DNA from: Bacteroidales bacterium
Lineage (GTDB): Bacteria; Bacteroidota; Bacteroidia; Bacteroidales; UBA4181
Assembly (NCBI GenBank): GCA_017523725.1
Contig: JAFWVY010000031.1
Location: 1 to 47,002, forward strand
Direction of reading: 5' to 3'
DNA: 47,002 bases
Positions 1 to 7,703 of the stretch are shown in pieces. Made by a program: the position numbers and the translations under genes. How positions within the stretch are numbered: position 1 is the first letter of the stretch; each line of letters begins with the position of its first letter. The notes beneath the pieces are model-generated. The model saw nothing but the letters and a program-made list of their open reading frames with translations, was not told where the DNA came from and did not search any database.

Positions 1-261
1 CGAAGCCTCCGCATCGCCGAAGAAAGGCTGCGGCGCGGGCATCGTCAGTACGGAGGTCTGGATGCCGGCCTTGTCCATAAAGGCGATGTGCTTCTCCACG
101 TCCCAGCCCGGGATGGGAAACCCCTCATCCATTTCGGCGCCGTTGGCCTTGATGTAGTCGAGGTAGCCCTGCGTGATAGCGTGGCTGTGCAGGTCGACCT
201 GAGCCATGGAAGGTATTATTGAAATGGCCATAAGAGCAATGATTATAATGTTTTTTTGCAT
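1..261 (-). CDS. Exported amidohydrolase-2 family protein, partial
   Basis: Only the first 87 residues are inside the window; the C-terminal part lies beyond base 1. The ATG at 261 opens a signal peptide (MQKNIIIIALMAISIIPSMA) with a likely cut after Ala20. Next comes VDLHSHAI, with His25 and His27 forming the HxH metal-ligand motif found at the N-terminus of amidohydrolase-2 (ACMSD-like) enzymes. Those proteins hydrolyse or decarboxylate small substrates with a divalent metal; the substrate here cannot be read. The gene follows the flavoprotein gene by 21 bases on the same strand and probably ends the AraC-flanked operon. The family call rests on a short N-terminus only. Confidence 0.7.
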   Translation of the reverse strand, partial: MQKNIIIIALMAISIIPSMAQVDLHSHAITQGYLDYIKANGAEMDEGFPIPGWDVEKHIAFMDKAGIQTSVLTMPAPQPFFGDAEAS

Positions 262-282
262 CGGCATCACTTGTTTTCGGAC

Positions 283-819
283 TTAGATATTCTTCCCCAT
301 CTCAAACGCCTCCTGTAGTTTGGCATGGCCTTCAATCTCTTTCGGGCCGCCTACGCCGCCGCAGAAGATGTGACCTTTGAGCTCGGATTTCTCGTAACAG
401 TCAATCCATCCGGTGAGACCGCCCTCGGCGCGTTTCGGCACGAACTCCTCGTCTTCGGCAGCTGTGGTCAGCAGATAGACGTCGCGGAACTTGTAATCCT
501 TGGGGTACATGGCGTTCATGCGGTCGATGAGGGTTTTCATCTGGCCGCTCATCTCGTAATAATAGATGGGTGTGGCCCAGCAGACCACATCGGCGTTGAG
601 CACGCTCTCCATGATGGCCGGCACGTCGTCCTTGATGACGCACGCGCCTGTCTTCTGGCACGACAGGCAGCCGATGCAGAACTTGATTTCCTTGCCTCTG
701 AGCGAGATGAGTTCGACTTGATGCCCGGCGGCTTCCGCGCCCTTGGCAAACTGCTCTGCCATCGCGTGGCTGTTCGAACCCGGGCGGAGACTGGTTGAAA
801 TTACGATGACTTTTTTCAT
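283..819 (-). CDS. Flavodoxin-fold NAD(P)H oxidoreductase with Isf-type cysteine motif
   Basis: A 178-residue FMN_red/flavodoxin-fold protein. The N-terminus has beta1 and the FMN phosphate loop (VIVISTSLRPGSNSHAM); residues 79-88 (VCWATPIYYY) form the loop around the isoalloxazine ring. Cys48, Cys51, Cys54 and Cys60 are spaced C-x2-C-x2-C-x5-C, which matches the compact cysteine motif of iron-sulfur flavoproteins that hold a 4Fe-4S cluster beside FMN. The cluster is inferred from spacing alone; related two- or three-Cys NADPH-dependent FMN reductases lack it. No signal peptide, so it is cytoplasmic. It starts 8 bases after the alpha/beta hydrolase gene, so they are surely co-transcribed. The electron acceptor is unknown. 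Confidence 0.85.
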   Translation of the reverse strand: MKKVIVISTSLRPGSNSHAMAEQFAKGAEAAGHQVELISLRGKEIKFCIGCLSCQKTGACVIKDDVPAIMESVLNADVVCWATPIYYYEMSGQMKTLIDRMNAMYPKDYKFRDVYLLTTAAEDEEFVPKRAEGGLTGWIDCYEKSELKGHIFCGGVGGPKEIEGHAKLQEAFEMGKNI

Positions 820-827
820 GATCTGAC

Positions 828-1925
828 TTACAAGTTTTTACTGAAAAACTCCGCCAACGTGTCCCAAGGGATATTATTTCCTTCGCCGCCGTCGTAGAGG
901 TCGCAGTGGGTGGCGCCGGGAATGATGAGCAATTGCTTGTTTTCGGGGACAGGATTCGGTTTACCGATGAAGTTGTAGCCTTCGGCTTTGCCCTCCACCA
1001 TGTATTTGTATGCAGCCTCGCCGAAATAGCGCGAGTGGGCCTTCTCTCCATGCATTACAAGGACGGCAGAGCGGATTTCGTTGATGTAGTAAAGGAAGCG
1101 GGCGTTGGCGTACGCCTGGGTACCGATGACGCGCCAGCCGTCGTTGCTGTTGCCGCTGCGCTGGTGGTAGCCACGCGGAGTCTTGTAATAGGCGTGATAG
1201 TCCTTCACAAACTGCGGCGCATCTTCGGGCAGCGGGTCGATGACACCGCCGGCCATCGCCACAGGATCGGCAAGACGCTGCTTTCCCTGTGCTTCGCGGG
1301 CTGCGTAGCGTGCCTCCTCATTGTCGTCGCTGTCGTAGTAACCGTTGCCGCTGACGCGGGTCATGTCGTACATCGTCGAGGCCACAGTAGCCTTGATGCG
1401 CGGGTCGGCAGCGGCGGCGTTCAGCGCGATGCCACCCCAGCCGCAGATACCGATAATGCCGATGCGATCGGAATCCACATTCTCTAACTGCGACAGGAAA
1501 TCAACGGCAGCCATGAAATCTTCCGTGTTGATGTCAGGCGAGGCCGTGCGACGGGGTTCACCGCTGCTCTCGCCGGTGTACGACGGGTCGAAGGCCAATG
1601 CCACGAAGCCACATTCTGCCATTCGCATGGCATAGAGGCCGCTGCTTTGTTCTTTCACGGCACCAAAAGGACCGCTCACGGCGAGAGCGGGAAGTTTACC
1701 ATTGGCATCCTTGGGTGCGTAGAGGTCTGCAGCCAAAGTCAGACCATACTGGGTTTCGAACGTCACCTTGCGATGGGTTACTTTCTCGCTCAGCGGGAAC
1801 ACCTTGTCCCACTCCTGCGTGAGGATCAGTTGCTGTTTCATATTGTCGTTGCTGTTTGTTTCTTGTTTGTTGGCACAGGCGGTCATCAGCAATGCCGCGA
1901 GAGCAAAAATAACGGTTTTCTTCAT
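828..1925 (-). CDS. Alpha/beta hydrolase lipoprotein with Cys at the nucleophile elbow
   Basis: A 365-residue exported hydrolase. The signal peptide ends in a lipobox (LMTAC, Cys17), so it should be an envelope lipoprotein. The fold shows the oxyanion region around residues 82-92 and the nucleophile elbow GIIGICGWGG, with Cys161 where esterases carry Ser. Dienelactone-hydrolase relatives also use Cys. A conserved stretch HGEKAHSRYF (residues 292-301) and the candidate catalytic His340 (PGATHCD) complete the pattern of the YcjY/DLH-like group. The substrate is unknown; small esters or lactones are possible. It lies between the flavodoxin gene (72 bases upstream) and the Fe-S-type flavoprotein gene (8 bases downstream). 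Confidence 0.8.
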   Translation of the reverse strand: MKKTVIFALAALLMTACANKQETNSNDNMKQQLILTQEWDKVFPLSEKVTHRKVTFETQYGLTLAADLYAPKDANGKLPALAVSGPFGAVKEQSSGLYAMRMAECGFVALAFDPSYTGESSGEPRRTASPDINTEDFMAAVDFLSQLENVDSDRIGIIGICGWGGIALNAAAADPRIKATVASTMYDMTRVSGNGYYDSDDNEEARYAAREAQGKQRLADPVAMAGGVIDPLPEDAPQFVKDYHAYYKTPRGYHQRSGNSNDGWRVIGTQAYANARFLYYINEIRSAVLVMHGEKAHSRYFGEAAYKYMVEGKAEGYNFIGKPNPVPENKQLLIIPGATHCDLYDGGEGNNIPWDTLAEFFSKNL

Positions 1926-1997
1926 TGCATTATTTCAATTCTGACACACACCTTTCAACACCATTTGTACGGCAAGGTCGTCGGTGGATGCCTTCTT

Positions 1998-2501
1998 CTA
2001 GAGGCTCTTCAGCCACTTCTCCACTTTAGCCTTCCCCGTGCGCACTTCGTGGCCATAGATGCTGAATCCGCCCGTAATCTCGGCCTTCGGGAAAGCTTTC
2101 TTTACATCGCTGACACACGAAGCCAACCCGCTGCCTTCATGGGTGGTGAAAGGAATGACGGTCTTGCCGGCAAGGTCGATGTCTTTGAAAAGAGTGAACA
2201 TCACCTGTGGATAAGTACCCCACCACACGGGGCCGCCGATAAAGACAGTGTCGTACTTGCCGAGGTCGGGGGCGGTGCCCTCGTAAGGCGGCAGTTCGCC
2301 CTTGTTGGCTTCTTCCTTGGCCAATTCGATGAGCGGCATATAGGCCATGCCGTCGTACTTATGGGTGACGATCTCAAACTGGTCGGCACCCATGATTTCA
2401 CTGATGTAGCCGGCCACGATCTTGGTGTTGCCGACTTCGATGTTGCCCACGCTGTAGTTGTCGCCCGCATGGGAGAAAAAGATGACGATAGATTTGCTCA
2501 T
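1998..2501 (-). CDS. Flavodoxin
   Basis: A 167-residue cytoplasmic flavodoxin of the Flavodoxin_4 type. The FMN phosphate-binding loop follows beta1 (IVIFFSHAGDNYSVG), and the ring-contact loop is IGGPVWWGTYP near residues 88-98. It has no signal peptide and no extra domain. It is the first gene of the minus-strand cluster and is divergent from the AraC regulator, with 176 bases between the two starts. Family knowledge says it carries electrons or reduces small molecules through FMN. With a hydrolase, a second flavoprotein and an amidohydrolase behind it, the operon probably detoxifies or modifies a small organic compound; this is inference. Confidence 0.88.
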   Translation of the reverse strand: MSKSIVIFFSHAGDNYSVGNIEVGNTKIVAGYISEIMGADQFEIVTHKYDGMAYMPLIELAKEEANKGELPPYEGTAPDLGKYDTVFIGGPVWWGTYPQVMFTLFKDIDLAGKTVIPFTTHEGSGLASCVSDVKKAFPKAEITGGFSIYGHEVRTGKAKVEKWLKSL

Positions 2502-2598
2502 TGTGTTTTTGTTTTCAGATTTGACCTCTTGTTCGTTCTGTCCGTGGCGGACATCGCCAAGACCAATGCAAAAAAACGATGTTTTTGGGGCGTCAAAG

Positions 2599-2634
2599 TT
2601 TCACAAAATACACTATAATTTTCACATTTTGCAC
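2599..2634. promoter_or_regulatory. Direct-repeat operator candidate for the AraC regulator
   Basis: Two 15-base units, TTTCACAAAATACAC (2599-2613) and TTTCACATTTTGCAC (2620-2634), agree at 11 of 15 positions and start exactly 21 bases apart, two helical turns. This is the usual layout of AraC-family half-sites. The second unit overlaps the -33 element of the regulator's own promoter, which suggests autoregulation as well as control of the divergent flavodoxin operon. Assignment to this regulator is inferred from position. Confidence 0.55.
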
Positions 2635-2659
2635 AATTCTGCAACTTTGATTATTTTCG
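2628..2659 (+). promoter_or_regulatory. Promoter of the AraC regulator gene
   Basis: TTTG at 2628-2631 and TATTTTCG at 2652-2659 (one mismatch to TAnnTTTG) are separated by 20 bases, the Bacteroidetes primary sigma spacing. The start codon follows at 2678, giving a very short leader. Confidence 0.55.
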
Positions 2660-2677
2660 CGTCACAAACGCAGCGAC

Positions 2678-3493
2678 ATGAAAACCAAATTCCAGTATTC
2701 CACCGATTTCTGTGCGATGAATGCGCCGGAGCTGAGCCACACTTGCATGCACCTGCTCTGCACGGCAGGCGAAGGCAGTTTCGTCTTCAACGAGCGCAGC
2801 TGCCATATTGTGAAGAACGATCTGGTGGTGACACCCACGCCCGACAAGGTGAAAAATCCCGTCGCCCATGCCGACCTGCAGGTGGAGTGGTTCGCCGCTG
2901 ACAACAAATTCCTGCAAAGTTTGCTGCCGTCGAACAATTACAGCATCGGAGGCAGCATCTCCCTGAACCAGAACCCTGTGATTCCACTTACAGAGGAGCA
3001 GGCCGCCCGTCTGCTGGACGACTTCCACCGGCTGCGCGACCGGCTCGAAGAAGACCATCTGCTGTTCTATCGCGAGATGATGGGCAGCCTTTGTCTGACA
3101 ATGATGTACGATATCTTCGAAGCACATGCGCAACGTGACGCCACCGGCACGCACACCGACCGTACTGCCTATATCGTAAAACAACTGATGGATCTGCTTG
3201 CCACAGGTATCAGCCGCACGGAGCGCAATGTCAGTTACTACGCCGACCGTCTGAACGTGTCACCCAAGTACCTGTCGGCCACCATCAAACGCGTAACGGG
3301 GCACAGCGTCACTTCGTACATCGACCGTCACACCATTCCCATCCTGAAAGACTATCTGAATGACGAACGCCTGTCGCTCACCCAGATAGCCGACCGTATG
3401 AATTTCACGTCCCTCTCTTATTTCAGCCGCTACTGCACCAAACACATCGGCCAGTCACCCAGCGAATACCGCCAGAGTCTTCAGCCCAAATAA
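2678..3493 (+). CDS. AraC family transcriptional regulator
   Basis: A 271-residue regulator. The N-terminal half is a small cupin-like ligand or dimer domain (about residues 10-90), followed by a linker helix region. The last 100 residues form the double helix-turn-helix DNA-binding domain, with YYADRLNVSPKYLSATIKRV and a second unit around LTQIADRMNFTSLSYFSRYC before the conserved phenylalanine-rich end. It is the only convincing plus-strand gene here. It is divergent from the flavodoxin operon, which it most likely controls through the direct repeats at 2599-2634. The inducer is unknown. Its stop is 14 bases from the convergent GNAT gene stop. Confidence 0.9.
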   Translation: MKTKFQYSTDFCAMNAPELSHTCMHLLCTAGEGSFVFNERSCHIVKNDLVVTPTPDKVKNPVAHADLQVEWFAADNKFLQSLLPSNNYSIGGSISLNQNPVIPLTEEQAARLLDDFHRLRDRLEEDHLLFYREMMGSLCLTMMYDIFEAHAQRDATGTHTDRTAYIVKQLMDLLATGISRTERNVSYYADRLNVSPKYLSATIKRVTGHSVTSYIDRHTIPILKDYLNDERLSLTQIADRMNFTSLSYFSRYCTKHIGQSPSEYRQSLQPK

Positions 3494-3507
3494 CGGCGGC
3501 AACTGTT

Positions 3508-3978
3508 TCAATATTCCCGAAAAATGATTTCCATCGTTGTTTTCTGCACCCGCATGCCCATGTTCCTGTAAAAAGAAAGCGCAGGCGCATTCCCTTCCCA
3601 GACGTTGAGGGTGATGTTGTGGCATCCGACAGACTGCGCATAACTGCGCACAAATTCATAAAGCGCCTTCCCGACATGTTTGCCGCGTGCCTTTTCGTCG
3701 ACACAGATATCGTCGATATACAGCGTCTTGACATCTTGCAGCAGCCGGTGGTCCCGGACCTCGGTAATCTGGCAGAACGCATGGCCCCGCACCTCCCCGT
3801 CATCATAAACGAACACAGGTTTGCTTTCGTCGCCGAGAAGGGCTTCGAGTTCCTGCTCATCGTATTTGGACGTATCGGGCTTGAACAAGTCCGGACGGAT
3901 TTCATGATGCACCATATCCACCTGATGCAGCAATGCCATGATGCGTCCGATGTCGTTTTTTGTCGCTTTTCTAATCAT
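3508..3978 (-). CDS. GNAT family N-acetyltransferase
   Basis: A 156-residue GNAT protein starting at MIRKATKND. An in-frame ATG at 4011 would add 11 residues and overlap the upstream gene; the internal start matches the usual GNAT N-terminus. The acetyl-CoA region is visible as LYIDDICVDEKARGKHVGKALYEF, with the motif-A pattern (R/Q)-x-x-G-x-G/A represented by ARGKHVGKAL. A C-terminal FYRNMGM motif follows, typical of motif B. The acceptor substrate cannot be read. It is the last gene of the run that begins with the ATPase at 6204 and converges on the AraC gene. Confidence 0.88.
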   Translation of the reverse strand: MIRKATKNDIGRIMALLHQVDMVHHEIRPDLFKPDTSKYDEQELEALLGDESKPVFVYDDGEVRGHAFCQITEVRDHRLLQDVKTLYIDDICVDEKARGKHVGKALYEFVRSYAQSVGCHNITLNVWEGNAPALSFYRNMGMRVQKTTMEIIFREY

Positions 3979-3994
3979 ATTACGGTCGGGTTGA

Positions 3995-5053
3995 TCAGCG
4001 CGAAGTGCCATAGGCTTCCTTCAGGCGCAGGTATTCTTCTTCTGTTATCTGGATGATGCTGCCGTGGCGGGGCGTATAGTTGCCCTCGGTCTTTGTTTCG
4101 TCCACCAGTTCGTAGTGGCGGAAATCGTCTGTACGGCAGAACTGGTAGATACCGTCCTTGTGACAGTCATAACTGAGCATCCATGTGCCATCGAGGAGCT
4201 GATAACATGTGGAACCTTCGGACGCGAGCGACGTCGGTTGCTGATGTCCGTCAACCAGCGTCCACGATGCCTGGTCGTGAAGGTCGCGGAATTCATACTG
4301 GCGGCGCTGCAGACCGTTCGGGCCTCCCCAGGTATTGAAAAACAAGTGGTAAAGCCCCTGTTCATCCTGCACGATATCCGTGTCGATGGTGGGATGGCGA
4401 TACTTGAACAGCGGCTGGGGATCGCCCTCCAAATCGCTGAAATCGCCGTTGGCGTATGCATAAAAAACCGCATCCTGCGGGAAGGGTCCGTCCTGCGCGG
4501 AATGAAGCGAAAAATAAACCATCAGCTTCCCGGCCGAAGGGTCATAGATGGTCTGCGGCGCCCAGACCGCATCGGCCTCGGCAAAGGGCTTGCCGGCATA
4601 CCGTTCCGGGAAATGCACGGCATGGTGCTGCCAATGGACAAGGTCGCGCGAACGCAGCATGACGATGCCCCGACAGGTCCATTTGCCCTTCGACATATCC
4701 ATATCGGTCAGTACCTGGTAGAACCAGCCGCCGGCACCTCGCAGGATGTGCGGGTCGCGCACGCCCCCCGAACGGCTGATGGTGTCGCTGGCGATGACCG
4801 GCCGTCCATCGTTCAGCGGCGTGAAATGCACACCATCGTCGCTCACGGCATAGCACACCTGCTGTCCCTCTGTCGTATTGTCGTTGAAGTAGGCAAAGAG
4901 AAAGTGGGACATCTTGTTTGTTCCGTTGACATAACGGGCCTCCGGATGCATGTCTTTATCCTTGGTCCTTTGACGGTTAATCTTAGGAAAGATTATGGCC
5001 GGCAACGCCGCACAAAAACATAGAACCAGCAATGACAATGTAATTTTTTTCAT
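3995..5053 (-). CDS. Exported GH43-like five-bladed beta-propeller
   Basis: About 352 residues from the ATG at 5053; an ATG four codons upstream is also possible. The N-terminus is a hydrophobic export signal (MKKITLSLLVLCFCAALPA). The body has repeated propeller blades with GH43/GH117-like motifs: GGVRDPHIL, DAVWAPQTIYD, and PTIDTDIV followed by YHLFFNTWGG. These place acidic residues at the start of successive blades, as in arabinan- or xylan-active glycosidases. The exact subfamily and substrate are uncertain. It follows the ATPase gene directly (gap 11 bases), an odd neighbour for a glycosidase. Confidence 0.7.
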   Translation of the reverse strand: MKKITLSLLVLCFCAALPAIIFPKINRQRTKDKDMHPEARYVNGTNKMSHFLFAYFNDNTTEGQQVCYAVSDDGVHFTPLNDGRPVIASDTISRSGGVRDPHILRGAGGWFYQVLTDMDMSKGKWTCRGIVMLRSRDLVHWQHHAVHFPERYAGKPFAEADAVWAPQTIYDPSAGKLMVYFSLHSAQDGPFPQDAVFYAYANGDFSDLEGDPQPLFKYRHPTIDTDIVQDEQGLYHLFFNTWGGPNGLQRRQYEFRDLHDQASWTLVDGHQQPTSLASEGSTCYQLLDGTWMLSYDCHKDGIYQFCRTDDFRHYELVDETKTEGNYTPRHGSIIQITEEEYLRLKEAYGTSR

Positions 5054-5064
5054 CTGGAGGCGCA

Positions 5065-6204
5065 TTAGATTATCTCACCGGCCCAGAGGGCTTTGAAGAA
5101 GTCGGTCACATAGTAAATATCCACGTCACCACTGCGACGGCTGATGCGGTCCCTGGACACGATGATTTGCCTGGTATCCGGATGCTCCTTGGCAAACTCC
5201 GTTACTCCCTTCTTGTCATCGTGATCAATGTGTTCCTTTGATTTGATCTCGATAGCCACACGGGCATCACCGATGACGGCATCAACCTCAAGGTTCTCAT
5301 AGGTGTGCCAGTAGGTCAACTCCTCTTCGCTACCGGTATATCCAAGGTATGCGCGGATTTCCTGCATAATCAGGTGCTCAAAAGCGTGGCCGTATTCTGG
5401 CGTCTTCGGTGCAAGGTGGTATCTTTGGGTCAAGTGGTTGGCAATACCCACATCGAAATAGTAGAATCGGGGCGACTTGTACAACTTCCTTTTGATGACC
5501 TTCCTATAAGCCGGTACCTCAAACCCAAGCAGCGTGTCTTCAAGAATCTTGTAGTAGGATTTCACTGTATTGGCAGAGACCTCGCAATCGCTGGCGACAT
5601 TTTCATAATTGAGGATTTCACCATCCATGATGGCCGCCACTTCCATAAAGCGGATAAACTCATCTACATTCTGGACAAGGGCTTCTTCGATAATCTCCTC
5701 TTTCAGATACAGGTCTATGTAGGCCCTCAAACGATTCCGGGCATTGGCAACCATATAATGACGGGGAATCATCCCATTCTGGACGGCACGTTCCAGGTCA
5801 AAATCAGGAATCTCGGCACTGACAAGCGGATATAAGGTCTCGGGGATTGCTCGTCCGCCCAGATTGTTTGCACCGCTCCTCTTGATTTTACGGGCGCTTG
5901 ATCCACTGAGAATGAACCACAGGCCTTTCTCCACCATTAACCAGTGAACTTCATCCAGCAGGTCCGGGACCTTCTGTATCTCATCAACAATGACAAGTGT
6001 CTCGGGCGGATAACGGAGAAGGCTCTCCCTGAATTCCTCCGGATGCTGCTTGAAACGATTTCTCAAATCGGACTTGAGCAGGTCAATGTAAACCGCTTGG
6101 GGGAAGCGCTCTTTCAAAAGAGTAGATTTCCCTGTCTGACGGCCTCCAAATAGGAACATTCCCTCATCCAGCCGGTTCTCTATATCGAATATTCTATGAT
6201 ACAT
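5065..6204 (-). CDS. AAA_14/DUF4143 family ATPase
   Basis: A 379-residue protein. The Walker A motif is GGRQTGKST (about residues 20-28) and Walker B is VIVDEIQ (about 71-77), with a sensor-like LSGSSARK. The middle has a winged-helix-like part, and the C-terminus a DUF4143 domain with a PD-(D/E)xK-like core: LEVDAVIGDARVAIEIKSK, with Asp, Glu and Lys in the expected order. The family is very abundant in Bacteroidetes and its role is unsettled; suggested roles include nucleic-acid-linked or mobile-element functions. A promoter candidate lies at 6266-6297, and an 8-bp inverted repeat (6231-6257) falls in the leader. Confidence 0.88.
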   Translation of the reverse strand: MYHRIFDIENRLDEGMFLFGGRQTGKSTLLKERFPQAVYIDLLKSDLRNRFKQHPEEFRESLLRYPPETLVIVDEIQKVPDLLDEVHWLMVEKGLWFILSGSSARKIKRSGANNLGGRAIPETLYPLVSAEIPDFDLERAVQNGMIPRHYMVANARNRLRAYIDLYLKEEIIEEALVQNVDEFIRFMEVAAIMDGEILNYENVASDCEVSANTVKSYYKILEDTLLGFEVPAYRKVIKRKLYKSPRFYYFDVGIANHLTQRYHLAPKTPEYGHAFEHLIMQEIRAYLGYTGSEEELTYWHTYENLEVDAVIGDARVAIEIKSKEHIDHDDKKGVTEFAKEHPDTRQIIVSRDRISRRSGDVDIYYVTDFFKALWAGEII

Positions 6205-6230
6205 AATAGCTCTGAATTTCCTCAGACAGA

Positions 6231-6257
6231 TTGCGGATTTTCCAAGAATATCCGCAA
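6231..6257. repeat. 8-bp perfect inverted repeat in the ATPase leader
   Basis: TTGCGGAT (6231-6238) and ATCCGCAA (6250-6257) are perfect reverse complements with an 11-base spacer. It sits between the promoter candidate at 6266-6297 and the ATPase start at 6204, so it could be an operator or an RNA hairpin. No U-tract follows, so it is not a usual terminator. Confidence 0.6.
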
Positions 6258-6265
6258 CGACAATG

Positions 6266-6297
6266 CGAAATTAAGTGCAAATAGAGAGATAAGCAAA
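6266..6297 (-). promoter_or_regulatory. Promoter candidate of the DUF4143 ATPase gene
   Basis: Read on the minus strand, TTTG (6297-6294), a 20-base spacer, then TAATTTCG (6273-6266), one mismatch to TAnnTTTG. It would give a leader of about 55 bases containing the inverted repeat. Confidence 0.5.
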
Positions 6298-6329
6298 TAT
6301 TTTTTGATTTTCCGAGATGTCATCTCACC

Positions 6330-6692
6330 TCACAGAATCCCCCGTCGCCTGGTCAAGAAGACAAGCCCCAGGGACAACGAAGAAAAAGCAATGAAAAGCA
6401 TCGGGAGTGGCTTCCATCCTTGCAAAGCCTCCGCAACTTTGGAGACGAAAGACATTTCCATGCCGGTTGAAGCCATGGGGTGGCGCATCCCGTACAAAGT
6501 AAGCAGAGTGCCGAGGACAAGCCCTGCGGCCAGCGCAACGATCAACGCCCCCCGTCTCCGGTGCCGGTCCTCATCGACACACTTCTTTATCCCCTCCACT
6601 TTACTCAGGCGGGCATTGGTCTCAATGAGGAACTGCCCTTCTTCCGGTATTTCCGGCTTGTTGTCACGAAGATATTGTTCGATGTCCATCAT
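6330..6692 (-). CDS. Small two-TM membrane protein downstream of ECF sigma factor
   Basis: A 120-residue protein overlapping the sigma factor stop by 4 bases (ATGA), so translation is coupled. Residues 1-48 are polar and cytoplasmic (MMDIEQYLRDNKPEIPEEGQ). Two hydrophobic helices follow, about residues 49-70 (GALIVALAAGLVLGTLLTLY) and 96-115. It has no clear zinc-binding HxxxCxxC anti-sigma motif. Its position and topology suggest a membrane regulator of the sigma factor, possibly related to the DUF5056-type proteins often found in that place in Bacteroides; this name is from memory and uncertain. Confidence 0.75.
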   Translation of the reverse strand: MMDIEQYLRDNKPEIPEEGQFLIETNARLSKVEGIKKCVDEDRHRRRGALIVALAAGLVLGTLLTLYGMRHPMASTGMEMSFVSKVAEALQGWKPLPMLFIAFSSLSLGLVFLTRRRGIL

Positions 6693-7165
6693 AAGCGAAT
6701 GTATTGTTTAAGGTGGTCACGTCCCATGGACAGATAATACTTGACGGTCCCAGCTGGTATATCCATGATGGTGGCAATGTCCTTGACCGGCAGGTCTTCG
6801 AAATAATGCAGGACGAGGGCTGTCCGCTCCTTTTCCGGAATCTTAGCAAGGGCCCGCTTCAGGTCTTCGTGCCGGAACGATGCATCAGATTCTTCATTAC
6901 CGGCAACATGCAGGGCTTCCGGATCCGTCAGGCCCACCGCCGGTGGTGGAACCCGCCGCAGGTTGTCGATAAAACAGTTGTAGGCTATCCGGAAAAGCCA
7001 AGCCTTGAAACTGCCCGCAAAATGGTCCGACATCACATACGCCCGCACCAGTGCCTCCTGGGCAATGTCGTCAGCCAGGGCGGCATCCCCGCACAGCGAT
7101 GCCAGGAACCGCCGCAGCTGCCCCTGACATGCCCTCACTTCGGAGATGAACCGCTCCCGGATCAT
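6689..7165 (-). CDS. ECF-type RNA polymerase sigma factor
   Basis: A 158-residue extracytoplasmic-function sigma factor. Region 2 is seen around DIAQEALVRAYVMSDHF and FKAWLFRIAYNCFIDNLRR (about residues 33-70), and region 4 with its helix-turn-helix around YFEDLPVKDIATIMDIPAGT (about 120-145). It has no region 3 or 1.1, as expected for the group. It is the middle gene of a three-gene unit: DUF6249-like protein (3-base gap), sigma factor, two-TM protein (4-base overlap). The two membrane proteins probably sense or restrain it. An ECF-like promoter candidate at 7634-7661 suggests autoregulation. Confidence 0.93.
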   Translation of the reverse strand: MIRERFISEVRACQGQLRRFLASLCGDAALADDIAQEALVRAYVMSDHFAGSFKAWLFRIAYNCFIDNLRRVPPPAVGLTDPEALHVAGNEESDASFRHEDLKRALAKIPEKERTALVLHYFEDLPVKDIATIMDIPAGTVKYYLSMGRDHLKQYIRL

Positions 7166-7168
7166 TCT

Positions 7169-7579
7169 TTATTTCTCTTCGGTAAGCTGTTTTTCTTCGG
7201 CCTCGATCTCCTTGGCCATCAACTTCTTCCCGCAGAAATAGACAATGAAGAGTGCGATGCCGACAGCAAGAAGAATCCCGCCGGCAAGAATACACTGCCC
7301 TTTGTCAATACTCTCGTTCAGGAATCCATTGGCCAGGAAAGCCACGCCGATCAAGCTGGTGATACAGGCACTCGTCAGTCGGCTCAGCAGCTTCTTCTTG
7401 AGCGACTTTTCCTCTCTCAGACTCCTGAAGAAATCCGCATCAATCTTTTCACTGTTATCCAAGGCTTTCAGCATTATTTCAGTCCTTCGGTTGGTTTCGT
7501 TCTGCTTCACCCGGCCGACCAGCCAGACAATCAGCACCGGCAGAACAACGCAAATGCAAATAGGAACTAAATACATCAT
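7169..7579 (-). CDS. DUF6249-like small membrane protein
   Basis: A 136-residue protein with three hydrophobic segments: about residues 2-24, 70-88 (SACITSLIGVAFLANGFL) and 94-114. Between the first two there is a charged stretch with KIDADFFRSLREEKSLKKKL, which resembles DUF6249 proteins encoded with ECF sigma factors in Bacteroidales. The C-terminus is charged (KEIEAEEKQLTEEK). The function is unknown; encoded just ahead of the sigma factor, it may take part in signal sensing at the inner membrane. Confidence 0.75.
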   Translation of the reverse strand: MMYLVPICICVVLPVLIVWLVGRVKQNETNRRTEIMLKALDNSEKIDADFFRSLREEKSLKKKLLSRLTSACITSLIGVAFLANGFLNESIDKGQCILAGGILLAVGIALFIVYFCGKKLMAKEIEAEEKQLTEEK

Positions 7580-7633
7580 GATATCAATTGGTTTTATGGT
7601 TCAACAATTCCCGTTTCCGGGGCGGTTACAATG

Positions 7634-7661
7634 CTATAACGCAAAAACCGGCCGAAAGGTT
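7634..7661 (-). promoter_or_regulatory. ECF-sigma-type promoter candidate
   Basis: On the minus strand, AACC (7661-7658) is followed after 16 bases by CGTTATAG (7641-7634). AAC near -35 and CGT near -10 with about 16 bases between them is the general ECF promoter layout. It lies about 55 bases upstream of the sigma operon start, so it could be autoregulatory. No match to TAnnTTTG was seen in this leader. Confidence 0.4.
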
Positions 7662-7703
7662 GGAAAAAATGCATCACACAACGGAACTCACAGAGGATTT
7701 TCA

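Noticed and set aside
2502..2600. A primary-sigma promoter for the flavodoxin gene
   Set aside because: AAACTTTG-like and TATTTTGT-like strings exist on the minus strand, but none has a proper -33 at 19-21 bases.
6196..6711. A 171-codon plus-strand frame across the ATPase leader and the small membrane protein
   Set aside because: It runs over a promoter-like intergenic region and opposite a gene with clear membrane segments and coupling to the sigma factor.
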